Assembly (NCBI RefSeq): GCF_902686445.1 | Contig: NC_062214.1 | Location: 51,557,177 to 51,621,176 of the forward strand | From: Sciurus carolinensis | Taxonomy: Eukaryota > Chordata > Mammalia > Rodentia > Sciuridae | DNA length: 64,000 nucleotides | Reading direction: 5' to 3' | Part shown: positions 9,905 through 23,944 of the stretch, piece after piece | Layout: every line of letters starts with the position of its first letter | Position numbering within the stretch: position 1 is the first letter of the stretch | Translations under genes and position numbers: made by a program | Notes under the pieces: model-generated | Told to the model about the DNA's origin: nothing | What the model saw: only the letters and a program-made list of their open reading frames with translations | Database searches by the model: none

Positions 9905-12135
9905 AAACATTTGGACTTTGGCTTTGGGGGATAGGCTTATTTTGCTTAGCATGATATTCTCTCACTCCATCTATTTACCTGCAACTGCCATAATTTAATT
10001 CTCCTTTAATGCTGAGTAATATTCCATTGTGTGTATATGCCACAGTTTCTTGATACATTCATCTATTGAAGGGTATCTAGGTTGGTTCCATAGCTTAGCT
10101 ATTGTGAATTGAACTGTTATAAACATTGATGTGGCCGCATCACTATAGTACGTAGTATAGATTGAGGAGTGGGATAACTGGGTCAAATGGTGGTTCCATT
10201 TCAAGTTTTCTAAGGAATCTCCACACTGCTTTCCACAGTGGTTGCACTAATTTGCAGTACCACCAGCAATGTATTAGTGTACCTTTTTTCTCACATCCTC
10301 ACCAACACTTATTGTTGCTTGTATTCTTGATCATTGCCATTCTGACTGGAGTGAGAGGACATAGTGGAATAATTTTGATTTGTATTTCTCTAATTACTAG
10401 AGATGTTGAACATTTTTTTATGTATTTGTGGATCAATTGTATATCTTCTGTGAAGTGTCTGCTCAGTTCCTTAGCCCATTTATTGACTGGGTTTTTTTGT
10501 TTTTTTGTTTTTTTGTTTTTTTTGATGTTATGTTTTTTGAGTTCTTTATATATTCAGGAGATTAGTGCTCCATCTGATGTGCTTATGGTAAAGATTTTCT
10601 CCTGCTCTGTACGCTCTCTCTTCCCATTATTAATGGTTTCTTTTGCTGAGAAGAAGCTTTGTAGTTTGAATCCATCCCATTTATTGATTCTTGATTTTAT
10701 TTCTTGCACTTTAGTAGTCTTGTTCAAAAAATTCAGATCCTAAACCAACATAATGACTATTTGGGCCTGCTTTTTCTTCTATTAGTCGCAGGGTCTTTGG
10801 TCTAATTCCTAGGTCCTTGATCCACTTTGAGTGCAGGGTGAGAGATAGGGATTTAGTTTCATTTTGTTGCATATGGATTTCCAGTTTTCTCAGCACCATT
10901 TGTTGAAGGGGCTATTTTTTCTCCAATGTATGTTTTTGGCGCCTTTGACTAGTATGAGATAACCATATTTATGTGGGTTTGTCTCTGTGTCTTCTATTCT
11001 GTACCATTGGTCTAGTTCTCTATTTTGGTGCCAATACCATGCCATTTTTGTTACTATAGCTCTAGCATATTTTAAGATCTGTTATTGTGATGCCTCCTGC
11101 TTCACTCTTCTTGCTAAGGATTCCTTTGACTATTCTGGGTCTCTTATTTTTCCAAACGAATTTCATAATTGCTTTCTCTATTTCCATGAGGAAAGACATT
11201 GGGATTTTAATTAGAATTGCATTGAATATATATAGTGCTTTTGGTAGTATAGTCATTTTGACAATATTAATTCTGCCTATCCAAGAACATGGAAGATCTT
11301 TCCATCTCCTAAGGTCTACTTCAATTTCTTTCTTTAGTGTTCTGAGTTTTCTGTAGAGGTCTTTCACCTCTTTTGTTAGATCAATTCCAAAATATTTTAT
11401 TTTATTTTATTTTTTTGAGACTATTGTGAGTAGGGTAGTTTTCCTAATTTCTCTTTCAGAGGATTCATCACTGATATATACGCATTAGACTTTATGAGTG
11501 TTGATTTTATATTCTGCTACTTTGCTGAATTCATTTTTAGTTCTAGAAGTTTTCTGGTGGAATTTTTTGGATCTTCTAAATACAGAATTATGTCATTGGC
11601 AAATACTGATAGTTTGAGTTCTTCTTTTCCTATTCAAATCCCTTTAATTTCTTTCGTCTGTCTGATTCCTCTGGCTAGAGTTAGTTTCAAGGATGATGTT
11701 GAATAGAAGTGGTGAAAGAGGGCATCCCTGTCTTACTCCAGTTTTTCGAGGTAATTCTTTCAATTTTTATCCATTTACAATGATGTTGGCTTTGGGCTTA
11801 GCATGTATAGCTTTTATAATGTTGAGGTATGTTACTATTATCTCCATTTTTTCTAGTGTTTTGAACGTGAATAGGTGCTGTATTTTGTCAAATGCCTTTT
11901 CTACATCTATTGAGATGATCATATGATTCTTATGTTTAAGTCTATTGATGTGATGCATTACATTTATTGATCTCCATATGTTGAATCAACATTGCATCCC
12001 TGGGATGAAACCCACTTGATCATGGTGCACTGTTTTCTTAATGTGTTTTGTATGTAATTTGCCAGAGTTTTATTAAGAATTTTTGCATTATTATTCATCA
12101 GGGATTTTGGTCTGAAGTTTTCTTTTCTTGATGTG

Positions 12136-12166
<31 letters not shown>

Positions 12167-13190
12167 GTCAGGGCAATACTAGCTTTATAGAATGAGTTTG
12201 GGAGGGTTCCCTCCTTTTCTATTTCATGGAATACTTTGAGGAGTATGGGTATTAGTGGTATTATTGAAGGTCTTGTAGATCTCAGTTGAGAATCCATCTG
12301 GTCCTGGGCTTTTCTTGGTTGGTAGACTTTTGATGGTGTCTTCTATTTCATTGCTTGAAATTGATGTTTTAATTGTGTAGGTCCTCCTGATTCAGTTTGG
12401 GTAGTTCATATGTCTCTAGAAATTTGTCGATGTCTTCAAGATTTTCTATTTTGTTGGAAAACAAATTTTCAAAATAGTTTCTAATTATTTTCTGTATTTC
12501 AATAGTGTCCCTCATGATATTTCCTTTTACATCACAAATTTTAGTAATTTGAGTTTTCTCTGTCCTTCTCTTCATTAGTATGGCTAGGGGTTTATCAATT
12601 TTATTTTTTCAAAGAACCAGCTTTTTGTTTTGTCAATTTTTTCAATTGTTTATTTTGCTTCAATTTCATTAATTTCAGCTCTGATTTTAATTATTTCTAC
12701 TACTTTTGGTGTTGATTTGTTCTTCTTTTTCTGGGTCTTTGAGATGTACTGTTAGGTCATTTATTTATTGACTTTTCATTCTTTTAATGAATGAGCTCAA
12801 TGTAATAAACTTTCCTCTTATTGCTGCCTTCATAGTGTTCCAGAGATTTTGATATGTTGTATCAGTATTCTAATTTACCTCTAAGAATTTTTTAATCTCC
12901 TCCCTGATGTCTTTTGTTATCCATGCATCATTCAATAGCATATTATTTAGTCTCCAGGTATTGGAGTAGCTTCTATTTTTTATTGTATCATTTATTTCTA
13001 GCTTCATTCCATTATGTTCTGATAGGATGCAGAGTACTATCTCTATTTTTTTATATTTGTTAAGAGTTGCTTTGTAGCATAACTTATGGACTACTTTAGG
13101 GAAGGATCCATGTGCTGCTGAGAAAAAAGTGCATTTTCTTGTTGATAGATGTAATATTCTTTATATATCTGTTTAAGTGTAAGTTTTGAT
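9905..13190 (-). pseudogene. L1 ORF2 (reverse transcriptase) remnant
   Basis: Translated minus-strand pieces carry L1 ORF2 signatures: the carboxy-terminal 'MEYYSALK' block near 10000-10050, the '[18 protein letters not shown]' block near 11260-11320, '[15 protein letters not shown]' (a reverse-transcriptase block) near 11880-11935, and the thumb-region '[15 protein letters not shown]' near 12160-12240. Each piece ends in stops or frameshifts. No endonuclease domain is recognisable at the upstream end. The reading frame is dead, with at least six breaks, so the copy cannot supply its own machinery. Confidence 0.9.
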
Positions 13191-13199
13191 TGTATTATT

Positions 13200-13510
13200 G
13201 AGTTTGCTTTTTTTCAGTATCTCTCTTTATTAAAATAATCTTTCGCTTCCAGCATTTGCTCTTGTAGCTCTTTATTGAAGTGATCTTTTGTTGCCTGAAT
13301 TTGCTCTTATATCATCCTTTACTTCCAGATCATTTTAATTATGTACATTCTGAACTCCTTCTCTGACATTTCTTCTACACCGTTGTCAATGAATTCTTTT
13401 ATTGTGGTGTCTTGGTTTGCTTGGGGTGCTATCTTCCCTTGTTTTTTATTTGTTTTTTTTTTTTCATGTTGTCCATTCTTCTTCCCTTCTATCAGTGCAG
13501 ATTCCAAATA
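13200..13510 (-). pseudogene. L1 ORF1 amino-terminal remnant
   Basis: The minus strand encodes a charged, glutamine- and glutamate-rich segment ('IKEFIDNGVEEMSEKEF' type), continued by a heptad-like stretch at 13200-13320. This fits the amino-terminal and coiled-coil portions of the L1 ORF1 RNA-binding protein. An oligo-A slippage run (13446-13463) and stops break the frame. The RNA-recognition and carboxy-terminal domains are absent. Confidence 0.75.
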
Positions 13511-14344
13511 TTAAGTTTTCTACCCTATAGATTTATAATGTCCCTGCAGGTTTCCAATACCTTGCCTTTAAAGGGGAGATCAATATTAACAGTACCCAAT
13601 GCAAATAATGTGCAGTTTTACATCAATTAACTCCTGTTAAGATGCTTACAGTTTTATTGCAATAAACAGAATTGATATGTTCAATTATTATTTACAGTAT
13701 AAACAGTAGGTTTGCAATAGTGTCTACAGTTTCTAATGGTGGACGAAAAGAGAATGGGGCGGGTATGGGATGTGGATGTTTATGAGGTAGGAGGTAGGAA
13801 TATACAGGTATTAGATCACAGGAAGAGTGAAAGAGGAATCGATAGAAGTTGACTCTTAGTAGGAGAGAAGAGAGAAAGGGACTCTTAGGTGTAACCAAGC
13901 CTGTAGGGACCTTGGAGATGGTCTTCCAGATCCTGGTTGTTGTCCCTTGATGGAAGTGACCACATCCCTCATTGGTGGTGGCGGCAGCAGCTAACCTGTT
14001 GGTACTTGATATTGGGCTTCTAGCTTCTGGCCAGTGTCCCAAGATGCAAGCTGTCCCTACTAAAGATGGTGGTGGCAGCAGCAGAGGTAATCCAAGATGG
14101 CAATGAAAGTGACCTAGATGGAGGCAACTTTCAGAGATGGGGCTGCAAGGGTGGGCTGTGTGGTGGCGTTGGGTGGCCTGTTTGGATGTGCAATGCTGTG
14201 GTGGGTGTTCTTGTGGCAGGCAGTTGCCTCAAGGCCCTGTCTGTTGTCCCAAGGTGGAGGCTACCACCTGCAGGGGGATGGGGGGTAATAGCAGTAGTTG
14301 CAGTGTCCCATGGGCAACCGAGGGATGGGCACTCTCTTCTTCCT
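13510..14344 (-). promoter_or_regulatory. L1 5' UTR/promoter region, type without unit array
   Basis: About 830 bp between the ORF1 remnant and the target duplication. It is GC-rich at its 5' end (14050-14344). The reverse strand has 'ccaagatggcaatg' at 14090-14103, a YY1-like core. Its 3' part ('cagggacattataa' in sense) matches the 3' part of the 5' UTR at 61640-61660, but the upstream parts of the two elements differ. It should not be active now, given the dead body. Confidence 0.65.
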
Positions 14345-14690
14345 GGAAAATGCTCTATTTTAATCATTTTAAACTGTATGTACTTTTTGGTGTAGTAATT
14401 ATCCTAAAGCAGTAATGATGATAGAATATGGAATATTATATAGTGATTAAAAGTCAGGTTTTAATGAATATAAAAGGTAAGTAAATATCCACATATGTAT
14501 ATGCATGCATGCGTGCATGTACATGTAAAGATACATAATATTGAACTTTGATTTTGTGAAAATATGCTGATCACACAGAAGAAAGACTGAAAAAGAACTG
14601 CTCCAAATTTTAGATTTTTCTGGAACATTAGAATTATGGATGAAGTATTTTTCTCCTGTTTTTTAAAATAAAATTTGTATGGGAGGGTAT
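14345..14690 (+). mobile_element. Old L1M 3' region, right part
   Basis: Continues the element of 9451-9630: 'atggaatattatatagtgat', then 'gaactttgattttgtgaaaa', a common old L1 3' UTR order. The RPL7 retrocopy landed at its far end. Confidence 0.65.
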
Positions 14691-14693
14691 GGT

Positions 14694-17480
<2,787 letters not shown>

Positions 17481-17494
17481 CTCTCTCTCTACTC

Positions 17495-17665
17495 AGTACT
17501 GGGGCTTGAACCTAGGGTCACTCTTTTTCACTAAGTTCCATCCCCAACCCTTTTTAGTTTGAGACAAGGTCTCACTAAGTTGCTGAGGCTGGCCTCCAAC
17601 TTGACATCCTCCTGCCTCAGTCTCCCCAGTGGCTGGAATCACAGGAGTGTCACAATACCCAGTAC
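17495..17665 (-). mobile_element. Composite B1-ID SINE
   Basis: The plus strand starts with an inverted ID half ('actggggcttgaacctaggg'), then an inverted B1 half ('ctcactaagttgctgaggct', 'cctcctgcctcagtctcccc'). A short CT run (17475-17491) precedes it. Confidence 0.85.
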
Positions 17666-17769
17666 ATCCGATCTGGTTCTTACCTGTCTTGACCTGTTCC
17701 AATTCACCCATTTCTATTTCTACCCCCTTGAACATCCTGCTCCAGTGAGACACAAAACAGGGCTAAGAA

Positions 17770-17895
17770 TAAAGTACCTACTATGTGATATGGTCTGTGC
17801 TGGGTACTGTAGAGATCAAAACAAAACAAACAAATAAAAAAAAAAAAACAGAGCATAAACCATTGCCCTCAGTGAACTCCAAGAAAATAATGTGA
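17770..17895 (+). mobile_element. Possible L2 LINE fragment
   Basis: 'agtacctactatgtgatatg', a degenerate 'gtactg..agagatcaaaac', and 'cattgccctcagtgaactcc' follow the order of the conserved L2 3' region. An A-rich run at 17819-17849 has grown in the middle. Confidence 0.4.
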
Positions 17896-19577
17896 GTCAA
17901 AAAATGTGAAATTCCCAGTTCTTTGGACATAGATATTGCTTTTAGTGTAGCTACATCAGTATCACATGGGAAGCTGGCTATAAAAAACAGAACTGTGAAA
18001 CATTTAGAAAAGAGTAATGAAAAAAGCAGAAAATTCAGTTTTCAGCAGAATTCTGTCAACAGGAGAAATTCTACTTCCACAAATTCCTGAGGAGAGGAAA
18101 CCTTGCAGAGAGCTTCCCAGGCCATCTATAAAACAGGAAGGCAAAAACAGAGCAGATGAAGAAAAGTTTCTTTTTTTCTTTCTGATTTAGCCTTCACTTG
18201 TGGTTTATGTAAAAGAAAAAAAAATGGTCTAAGCTCTTGGAGCCATTACAGGGCTGTGCAGCTATGTGCTTGCACTAACATTGTTTATTTCAGAACATCT
18301 GTGCCATAATCTTTGGTCATGGCTGTGGAATATATGAGGTCATCTCTTTGGATGTTTATATAGCTGAGGAATAATCAAAACCAATGCACCAGAGCTGGGG
18401 ACCCTTTTCCAGCTTTTAAAAGAATTTTTGCACTATTCCTATCACCTCCTTAGTTTCTGCAACCCAGCACCCTGAACACAGTATACTCTTGGCAAAAGGA
18501 TTGTTGGATTTATTCGTAAATATAATCTGTCTCAAATTTGCCAATCCTACCCAACACACGTGTGAGCATATGCATGCATGAGCACACACACTATAAAACC
18601 AAAGGAAAGATAAGCAATATTAAATCACAATGAACTGAGTTTTCATCTTGACAACTTTAGGCAGGTCTAGTCCCACATCTGTCACCAGCGTGAGATTACT
18701 TTGTTCTTCTCTTAGTCCTTCTTCGACTTCCTGTCATTATAGGACAGTCTGAAATATCCTTCATCTACCTTTTTAAGAGGCATCTTTCATAATTCCACAA
18801 AAAGAGTTCTATTGGTCACCAACCTACACTCTTTGCTGGCCCCAAAGCTGGACACATTCTTTCTTTTTTACTTCCAAACCCTGTTTGAACCTGACTGAGT
18901 GTTGTTACCATCTCAATGTGATACACGCTTAGCCCAGTGGAGGAGTTGCAGCTGCAGTTAACCCAAAGGCAGCTCAGGGCGTAGAAGAGAAGAAAATCAC
19001 CAATACTGGAGGTATGTGATTATGGTATTGTTCAGATCGGACTATACTCTGCTCTCAGGTGACAGGGTGAGTGCATCACTTGACATTAGGGTTAAAAGGT
19101 TTCTCCTTGTCATCTACATCCTTTTGATAACTTCAAGGTCTTTGTCTATGTTAAGCAATTTTAGTTGCTGTTTATTTTGTATCCAGTCTCATTGCCAAAG
19201 ATCAACACCAGCAGGAGCTGTGTCAGCCAGGGGCATATTGGCTTGTGTTGTGCTCAGTACTTCCTCTCCCACGTGACGACCTAGTCCACCAATCTCCTAC
19301 TGGAAGCACACTCCTGAAGGTAAATTATTTTGAAACACTTTCTGCAACTATCCCCTTTCTACTTCACCCCCTAGAGAAGATACTGATGGAAATAATCAAT
19401 GGAATTTCCAAATAGAGAAAGAAAACTGTAGCAGCACTGTAAATTTGGAAGGGTTCCCATGGCAGTCCACAAGCATGGAGGGATTGCTGCTACACAGAGT
19501 GGAGAAGGGATCGAGCTAAAGGAAATTGTAGAGCCCTGACTCATAATTTTTCTTCCCCAGAAAGTGATGCAGACCAG
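17896..19577. other. Unassigned 1.7-kb stretch, no gene seen
   Basis: No recognisable repeat or gene. Together with 20046-20900 it is among the least repeat-like parts of the window, so it is a reasonable place to look for conserved non-coding DNA. Confidence 0.4.
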
Positions 19578-19592
19578 AGACTAGAGGGATAT

Positions 19593-20030
19593 ATTTTTTT
19601 CTTTTTTCTCCACACTATTTTATTGGTGCACTTGTACTTAATGGTGGGATTTGTTGTTCCATATTCATACATGCATATAATGTCGCAATAAATTTGGCAA
19701 ATATTACTCCCCACACTTCCCCCCAACCCTTCCCTCCTCCCACCCCTGGTCCCTTTCCTCTGTTCTACTAATTTCACTTTGACTTTCATGAGACCCCCCC
19801 CACACACATTTCTTTTCCTTTTCCCTCTCTACCTTGCACATATGAGAGATAACATAAGACCCTTGACCTTTTGCGTTTGCTTATTGTGCTTAACATAACA
19901 TTTCCAAGTTCCATCCATTTTACTGCAAATGATGTAATTCCATTTTTCTTTATGGCTGATTAAAACTCCATTGTGCATATGTACCATCTTTATTCATTTA
20001 TCCATTGATAGACACCTATGCTGGTTTCAT
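19593..20030 (-). mobile_element. 5'-truncated L1 (438 bp), second 3' UTR type
   Basis: L1 3' UTR and ORF2 end on the minus strand ('attggtgcacttgtacttaa', 'ccaagttccatccattttac', 'tatggctgattaaaactcca'). It is flanked by a 15-bp near-perfect duplication 'agactagagg(g/a)atat' (19578-19592, 20031-20045). Its 3' UTR differs from that of the 9631-14344 L1. Confidence 0.88.
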
Positions 20031-20045
20031 AGACTAGAGGAATAT

Positions 20046-20915
20046 TTATTTCACTAGCAGCTCCAGTTAGAAGGTATCAAATGTTCTGGGAAAAGATGAG
20101 AAGCAACCTTACTGCCAAAAGGATCAACAACTTTGATGGTGATTTCTGAAAGAACAGGCAGATCCTCAGGAAACAGAAAAACTGTGGGTGGCAGTATCAT
20201 TGTCTGGCTCAATTTCTCAGTGATGGAAGAACTTCTTAAAGTGGTTAGACATCTCCACACTCAGGAGGGCAGGAAGCTGGACATGGTCATGCCACATATT
20301 TGGAATATAGGGTAAAAGCCAGATGAGGAAGGTGACCTCAAGCCCAACAGATTCCGCAAACCCAGTGAAGGAAACCTGAAGAGATGACACTTCCCACTAA
20401 AACTTCCGTTCACTTCAACCTCTGCACATTCAGTGATGTGTGACCGAGCTAGGATGCTGTTTAGAGCACCATGCTTCTACTGTAAGATCAAAGAGGGGAA
20501 TTCTAACAGTAACTAGGTAAATCATAAGAGTGCCCACCCAGGCTTTGGTGAAGGATGTAGCAAGCTAGAACAAGTCACGGGTGAGTTAGACACAGTGGCA
20601 TCGTGGGCAGATGCATCTCACACTATTCATCTAAGCTTAACAGGAAGATTGATGGTTAAATTTCAGCCCCACTGTCCTCTGCCACCCTGAGGATGCTTTT
20701 CTATGGGACAGCCCTGCTGGAAATACTTGCCTTCTTTTTTAAAATAAGTAAGCAAGAAAAAAAAATTTTTAAATTAGGTCCACCACCAACTCACTAGCAT
20801 TAAAGTAGGAGGCAAATAATGCCCATAAGGGATGGAATAAAGCAGTTCTTGCCACAGGTGACTTTTTTTTTTTTTTAAACAGGTAAGTATTCTTTTTTAA
20901 GGTTTAACTAATTTT
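20046..20915. other. Unassigned sequence
   Basis: No gene and no nameable repeat. Short open frames on both strands overlap each other and look like chance. Confidence 0.4.
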
Positions 20916-20919
20916 ACAT

Positions 20920-21105
20920 TTTAATTTTTTTTATTAGTGCATTGTAATTATACATTATAGTGGGATTCATTGTTACATATTCATATGGGCACACAATAGA
21001 GCAATATTAATGGGTCAATTTTGTTTCCAGTATCTCTCCTTTTTTCTCCCCTCCTCCCTCCCACTGCACTGTTCTTCTACCCTACTGGTCTCCTCAAGCA
21101 ATTAT
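20920..21105 (-). mobile_element. L1 3' UTR fragment, second type
   Basis: 'tattagtgcattgtaattat', 'gtgggattcattgttacata', then pyrimidine-rich sequence, the same order as 19610-19740. Confidence 0.75.
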
Positions 21106-21359
21106 TCTTTTTAAAAAATAATCAGAAAAGACCTATAAGCCAAAAAAAATCATGACCTCATCTGTGAGATAGACCATTTCAATATTTCCCCTGTCATCTC
21201 TTTGCATTTATTTGTTGGTAATCTACGTTCTTAGTATTACGTATCTTAGTAGTATGGCTTGCCATTCTTGGCATTTCTTTAGTTTTATTTATCTATGTAT
21301 TCATTTACTTAGTTTTTATCATCCTGGACTCTTGAATATTATTTTATCCTTATGGGTTA

Positions 21360-21600
21360 TAAAATTACTATTAGTTTTGTGGTGCTCAAACCATGCCAGG
21401 TGTCGCCAGTGGGACCCCCTTCCAACTGGCTACTGGCCCCATCCTTTTTGAGGACTTCCTGACATTCTGGCACAGCCAGATGCTTCAGCCTCATCTTGAA
21501 CTTTCCCAGGCCCAGCCCTATAATGAACCATCTCTCCAAGGAGCCCTCTTGTCAACTTTTCCATGTATTTCTTCCCAGACTTTTTTTTTTCCCTCCCTTT
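21360..21600 (-). mobile_element. Possible old L1M 3' UTR fragment
   Basis: 'cctcatcttgaactttccca', 'ggcccagccctataatgaac' and 'catctctccaaggagccctc' resemble the 3' UTR of old L1M/L1ME elements read in antisense. Tentative. Confidence 0.4.
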
Positions 21601-22410
21601 AAGACTGTTACAGGCTCCTGGCTTGAATTTAAAAAAGGTTCAGACATTTCTTCATTTGTCAGGTGAGCTCAGGGGCAGGTTTCCCTGAGAAACCTCTAAG
21701 TGGAAAAGAAATTCTGATGGGAGAAAAAGCACATGTGATACACCTGAACCCACAAGAAACCCTCCCTCAGCACAGAGGAGAGGCAGCTGGGAGCAAACAG
21801 GAGCTCATCACAAACCACTCTTCTGCCCAGGCTCCTTTGTACTCTGGAAAGCAAGGGCTTGTGAATAAAGCTGGGAGAAATTTTCACCCAAAACACTGTA
21901 CAACAGTGGGACATAATGGTCCATAGAGGACCCCTACTAGAAAGACTCTAAGCCTCACTTCATTACAAACCTCCATGGAGCTTTGGGAAAATGGTGTCCT
22001 TCATGGTTGCAGGAGACGGAGGCCTGTAGCTGCAGCATATTGAAAAGGACCACAGTGTTCCATCAGAGTGCCTGGTGAGAGCCAGAAAGGACCACAAAGC
22101 AGGAGGCAGGCACAGCAGCAGAGACTCAGTGACTCCAACTGGCTGGGACATACCTGTGACTCATGCTCGGAACACTTCCTCTAACTCTGGGAAGATGTTT
22201 GCAGAGGATGCAGTTCTTGTCTGAACAAGAGGGGGCAAGAACGGATGAAATCTTGGTTATTACGATTAATGTTGCCACATTAATACCCGTAGAACTGGGA
22301 AGCTTGGATAAACTTGGGAGACAGATTGAGGTATCCATGTATCTTTTTAATCTACCCCCTCCCACCCTGCCAGTTCTACCTCCAGAAAAAAAACTGAAAC
22401 TTCCTTCTGG
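21601..22410. other. Unassigned sequence
   Basis: No gene recognised. Overlapping open frames of 60-112 codons occur on both strands without family resemblance. Confidence 0.4.
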
Positions 22411-22414
22411 ACTG

Positions 22415-22610
22415 GGAGTGATTTTACCAACCAGGGAATATTTTGCAATGTGTGGAGATATTTTGGCTTCTCACAATATGGGGAATGCTTCTAGTATCTA
22501 ATGGACAAAAGCCAAGGATGCAACTAAAATGTGCAGGACAGTCCCCCACAGTAAGGAATTATCTGATTCAAACCAGTCCTAAAATGCATGAATCTCAATG
22601 ATTTGGAAAA
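22415..22610. mobile_element. hAT-type MER DNA transposon relic
   Basis: 'ttttgcaatgtgtggagata', 'cttctagtatctaatggaca' and 'gtgcaggacagtcccccaca' are in the order of a common mammalian non-autonomous DNA transposon. Family name not assigned. Confidence 0.55.
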
Positions 22611-22619
22611 TCTCTCTAT

Positions 22620-23155
22620 ATATTTAAAACATCAACATATCTTTGTCTATTATATGTGTTATAAATTTTTCCAGTTCATTTTTTGCCCTAATTTTAGATT
22701 TAGACGTAGAGAAATATAATTTGTATCTATTTAATTCTATCAATGTTCAGATATGTCAGAAAATATTTTTCTATCTTTGATACTGTAATTTTTGCTAGTC
22801 TAAAATTATGTAACTAGTCACTTATCCTTTTGATGCTTTTTATAGTTTTATCTTTTATTTTTAGCCATCTGGAATTTATTTTGTGGAAAGGTAGAATGTA
22901 GGAATCTAAATTTATTATTTTCTTCTCAAGTGGCCAGTTGTTCCAGCAACATATACTGAAAAAACTTTATCCTTTTCCCACCTTTCAGTTTTGGAAACAG
23001 CAATGTTATCCTATTCTAAATCCAAATATCTAGTTAGAACTGTTTCAGAATTTCTATTTTCTTCTATAGGCCTAGACATTCTGGCGACAGGTTCATTCTG
23101 CTTTTTTTGGCATAGATAGTAAATGTAGGAAAGTCAAAGAAAAATCACATCAAAT
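22620..23155 (-). mobile_element. Old L1M ORF2 fragment
   Basis: Antisense L1 style: 'ggccagttgttccagcaaca', 'tttctattttcttctatagg'. Highly decayed. Confidence 0.55.
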
Positions 23156-23159
23156 TTCT

Positions 23160-23455
23160 TTTTTTATTGCTACTTTATAATTGTTCAAATAGTGTGATTC
23201 GTTGCGCCATATTCATACATACACACAACACGATCTGATCAATCTCATACCATCTCTTTCCTTCTCTCCTCCCTTCCCTTGATCTGATTGTTCTACCCTT
23301 ATATTATTAGTAGTAGTCGTAGTGGTAGTACATTATAATTTATATAATTTATTTAAATTTAGTATATATAATATATGATTCATTGTGATATATTCATACA
23401 TAGAAATAACATAATTTCATAGATTTAATTGCTCAATATTTCCCCATGTCTTCTC
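23160..23455 (-). mobile_element. Two L1 3' UTR stubs, second type
   Basis: Two successive blocks, 23160-23300 ('tagtgtgattcgttgcgcca', 'tattcatacatacacacaac') and 23330-23455 ('atgattcattgtgatatatt'), both match the 3' UTR type seen at 19610. They are probably separate or duplicated insertions. Confidence 0.65.
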
Positions 23456-23469
23456 TTCCTCCCATATTT

Positions 23470-23940
23470 TCCACACTAATTTAGGAAGAATTAGTGTCTT
23501 TGCAACGGTGATTCTTTCTGGTCACCTAGAAACATTGTATGTGTCTGTCTTTATTATTTTATGCCTCTTAGTATTGTTTATGTTTTCAAATGCATTCTAT
23601 GTTGTTTCCTTTAAGTTTATTTATAGTTTATATTTTGTGTGTTATTAGATTATTTCCCTTGCATATTTTGACAGCTTCCATTTTATAAGAAAGCATCATT
23701 TTGTAACTGACCTTAATTGTCACTGTTAACAGTTTTTCAATGAATTCTTCATTTATTTTCCAGGAATCATGTTCAGTTACTACAATTGTGACTTTTTCTT
23801 TTCTGTTGGTGCTGTGGGAACCTTTCTCAGCTTAAGGAATTAGAACCACTTTAAAATCCTTATCTAAGTCAGCAAATTCAGAGACTAGACTTTTCTGGTA
23901 ATATCTTAAGAACACATGACATTAGGATTCTGTTGTCATT
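23470..23940 (-). mobile_element. Old L1M fragment
   Basis: T-rich antisense L1-like sequence, probably the continuation of 22620-23155 after the stubs. Confidence 0.4.
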
Positions 23941-23944
23941 ATTC

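Larger units (their letters stand above)
9631..14344 (-). mobile_element. L1 with its own 5' UTR, internally deleted (4.7 kb)
   Basis: A minus-strand L1 bounded by a perfect 14-bp target duplication 'ggaaaatgctctat' (9617-9630, 14345-14358). From the 3' end: 3' UTR (about 9631-9905), ORF2 running back through reverse transcriptase (about 9905-13190), an ORF1 amino-terminal remnant (about 13200-13510), and a 5' UTR (about 13510-14344). ORF2 is broken into many frames. Sequence from the start of ORF2 abuts ORF1 near 13190, so most of ORF1 and the first part of ORF2 are missing (a full-length L1 is about 6-7 kb). A poly(T) run at about 12138-12166 and a T-rich run at 10490-10525 are expansions inside ORF2. 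Confidence 0.92.

Noticed and set aside
10162..10743. 193-codon plus-strand open frame
   Set aside because: It lies antisense to L1 ORF2 of the minus-strand element at 9631-14344; it is a shadow of repeat sequence.
14066..14415. Two overlapping plus-strand frames of about 100 codons, GC-rich and cysteine/tryptophan-rich
   Set aside because: They lie in the GC-rich 5' UTR of the minus-strand L1, upstream of its ORF1, in the antisense direction.
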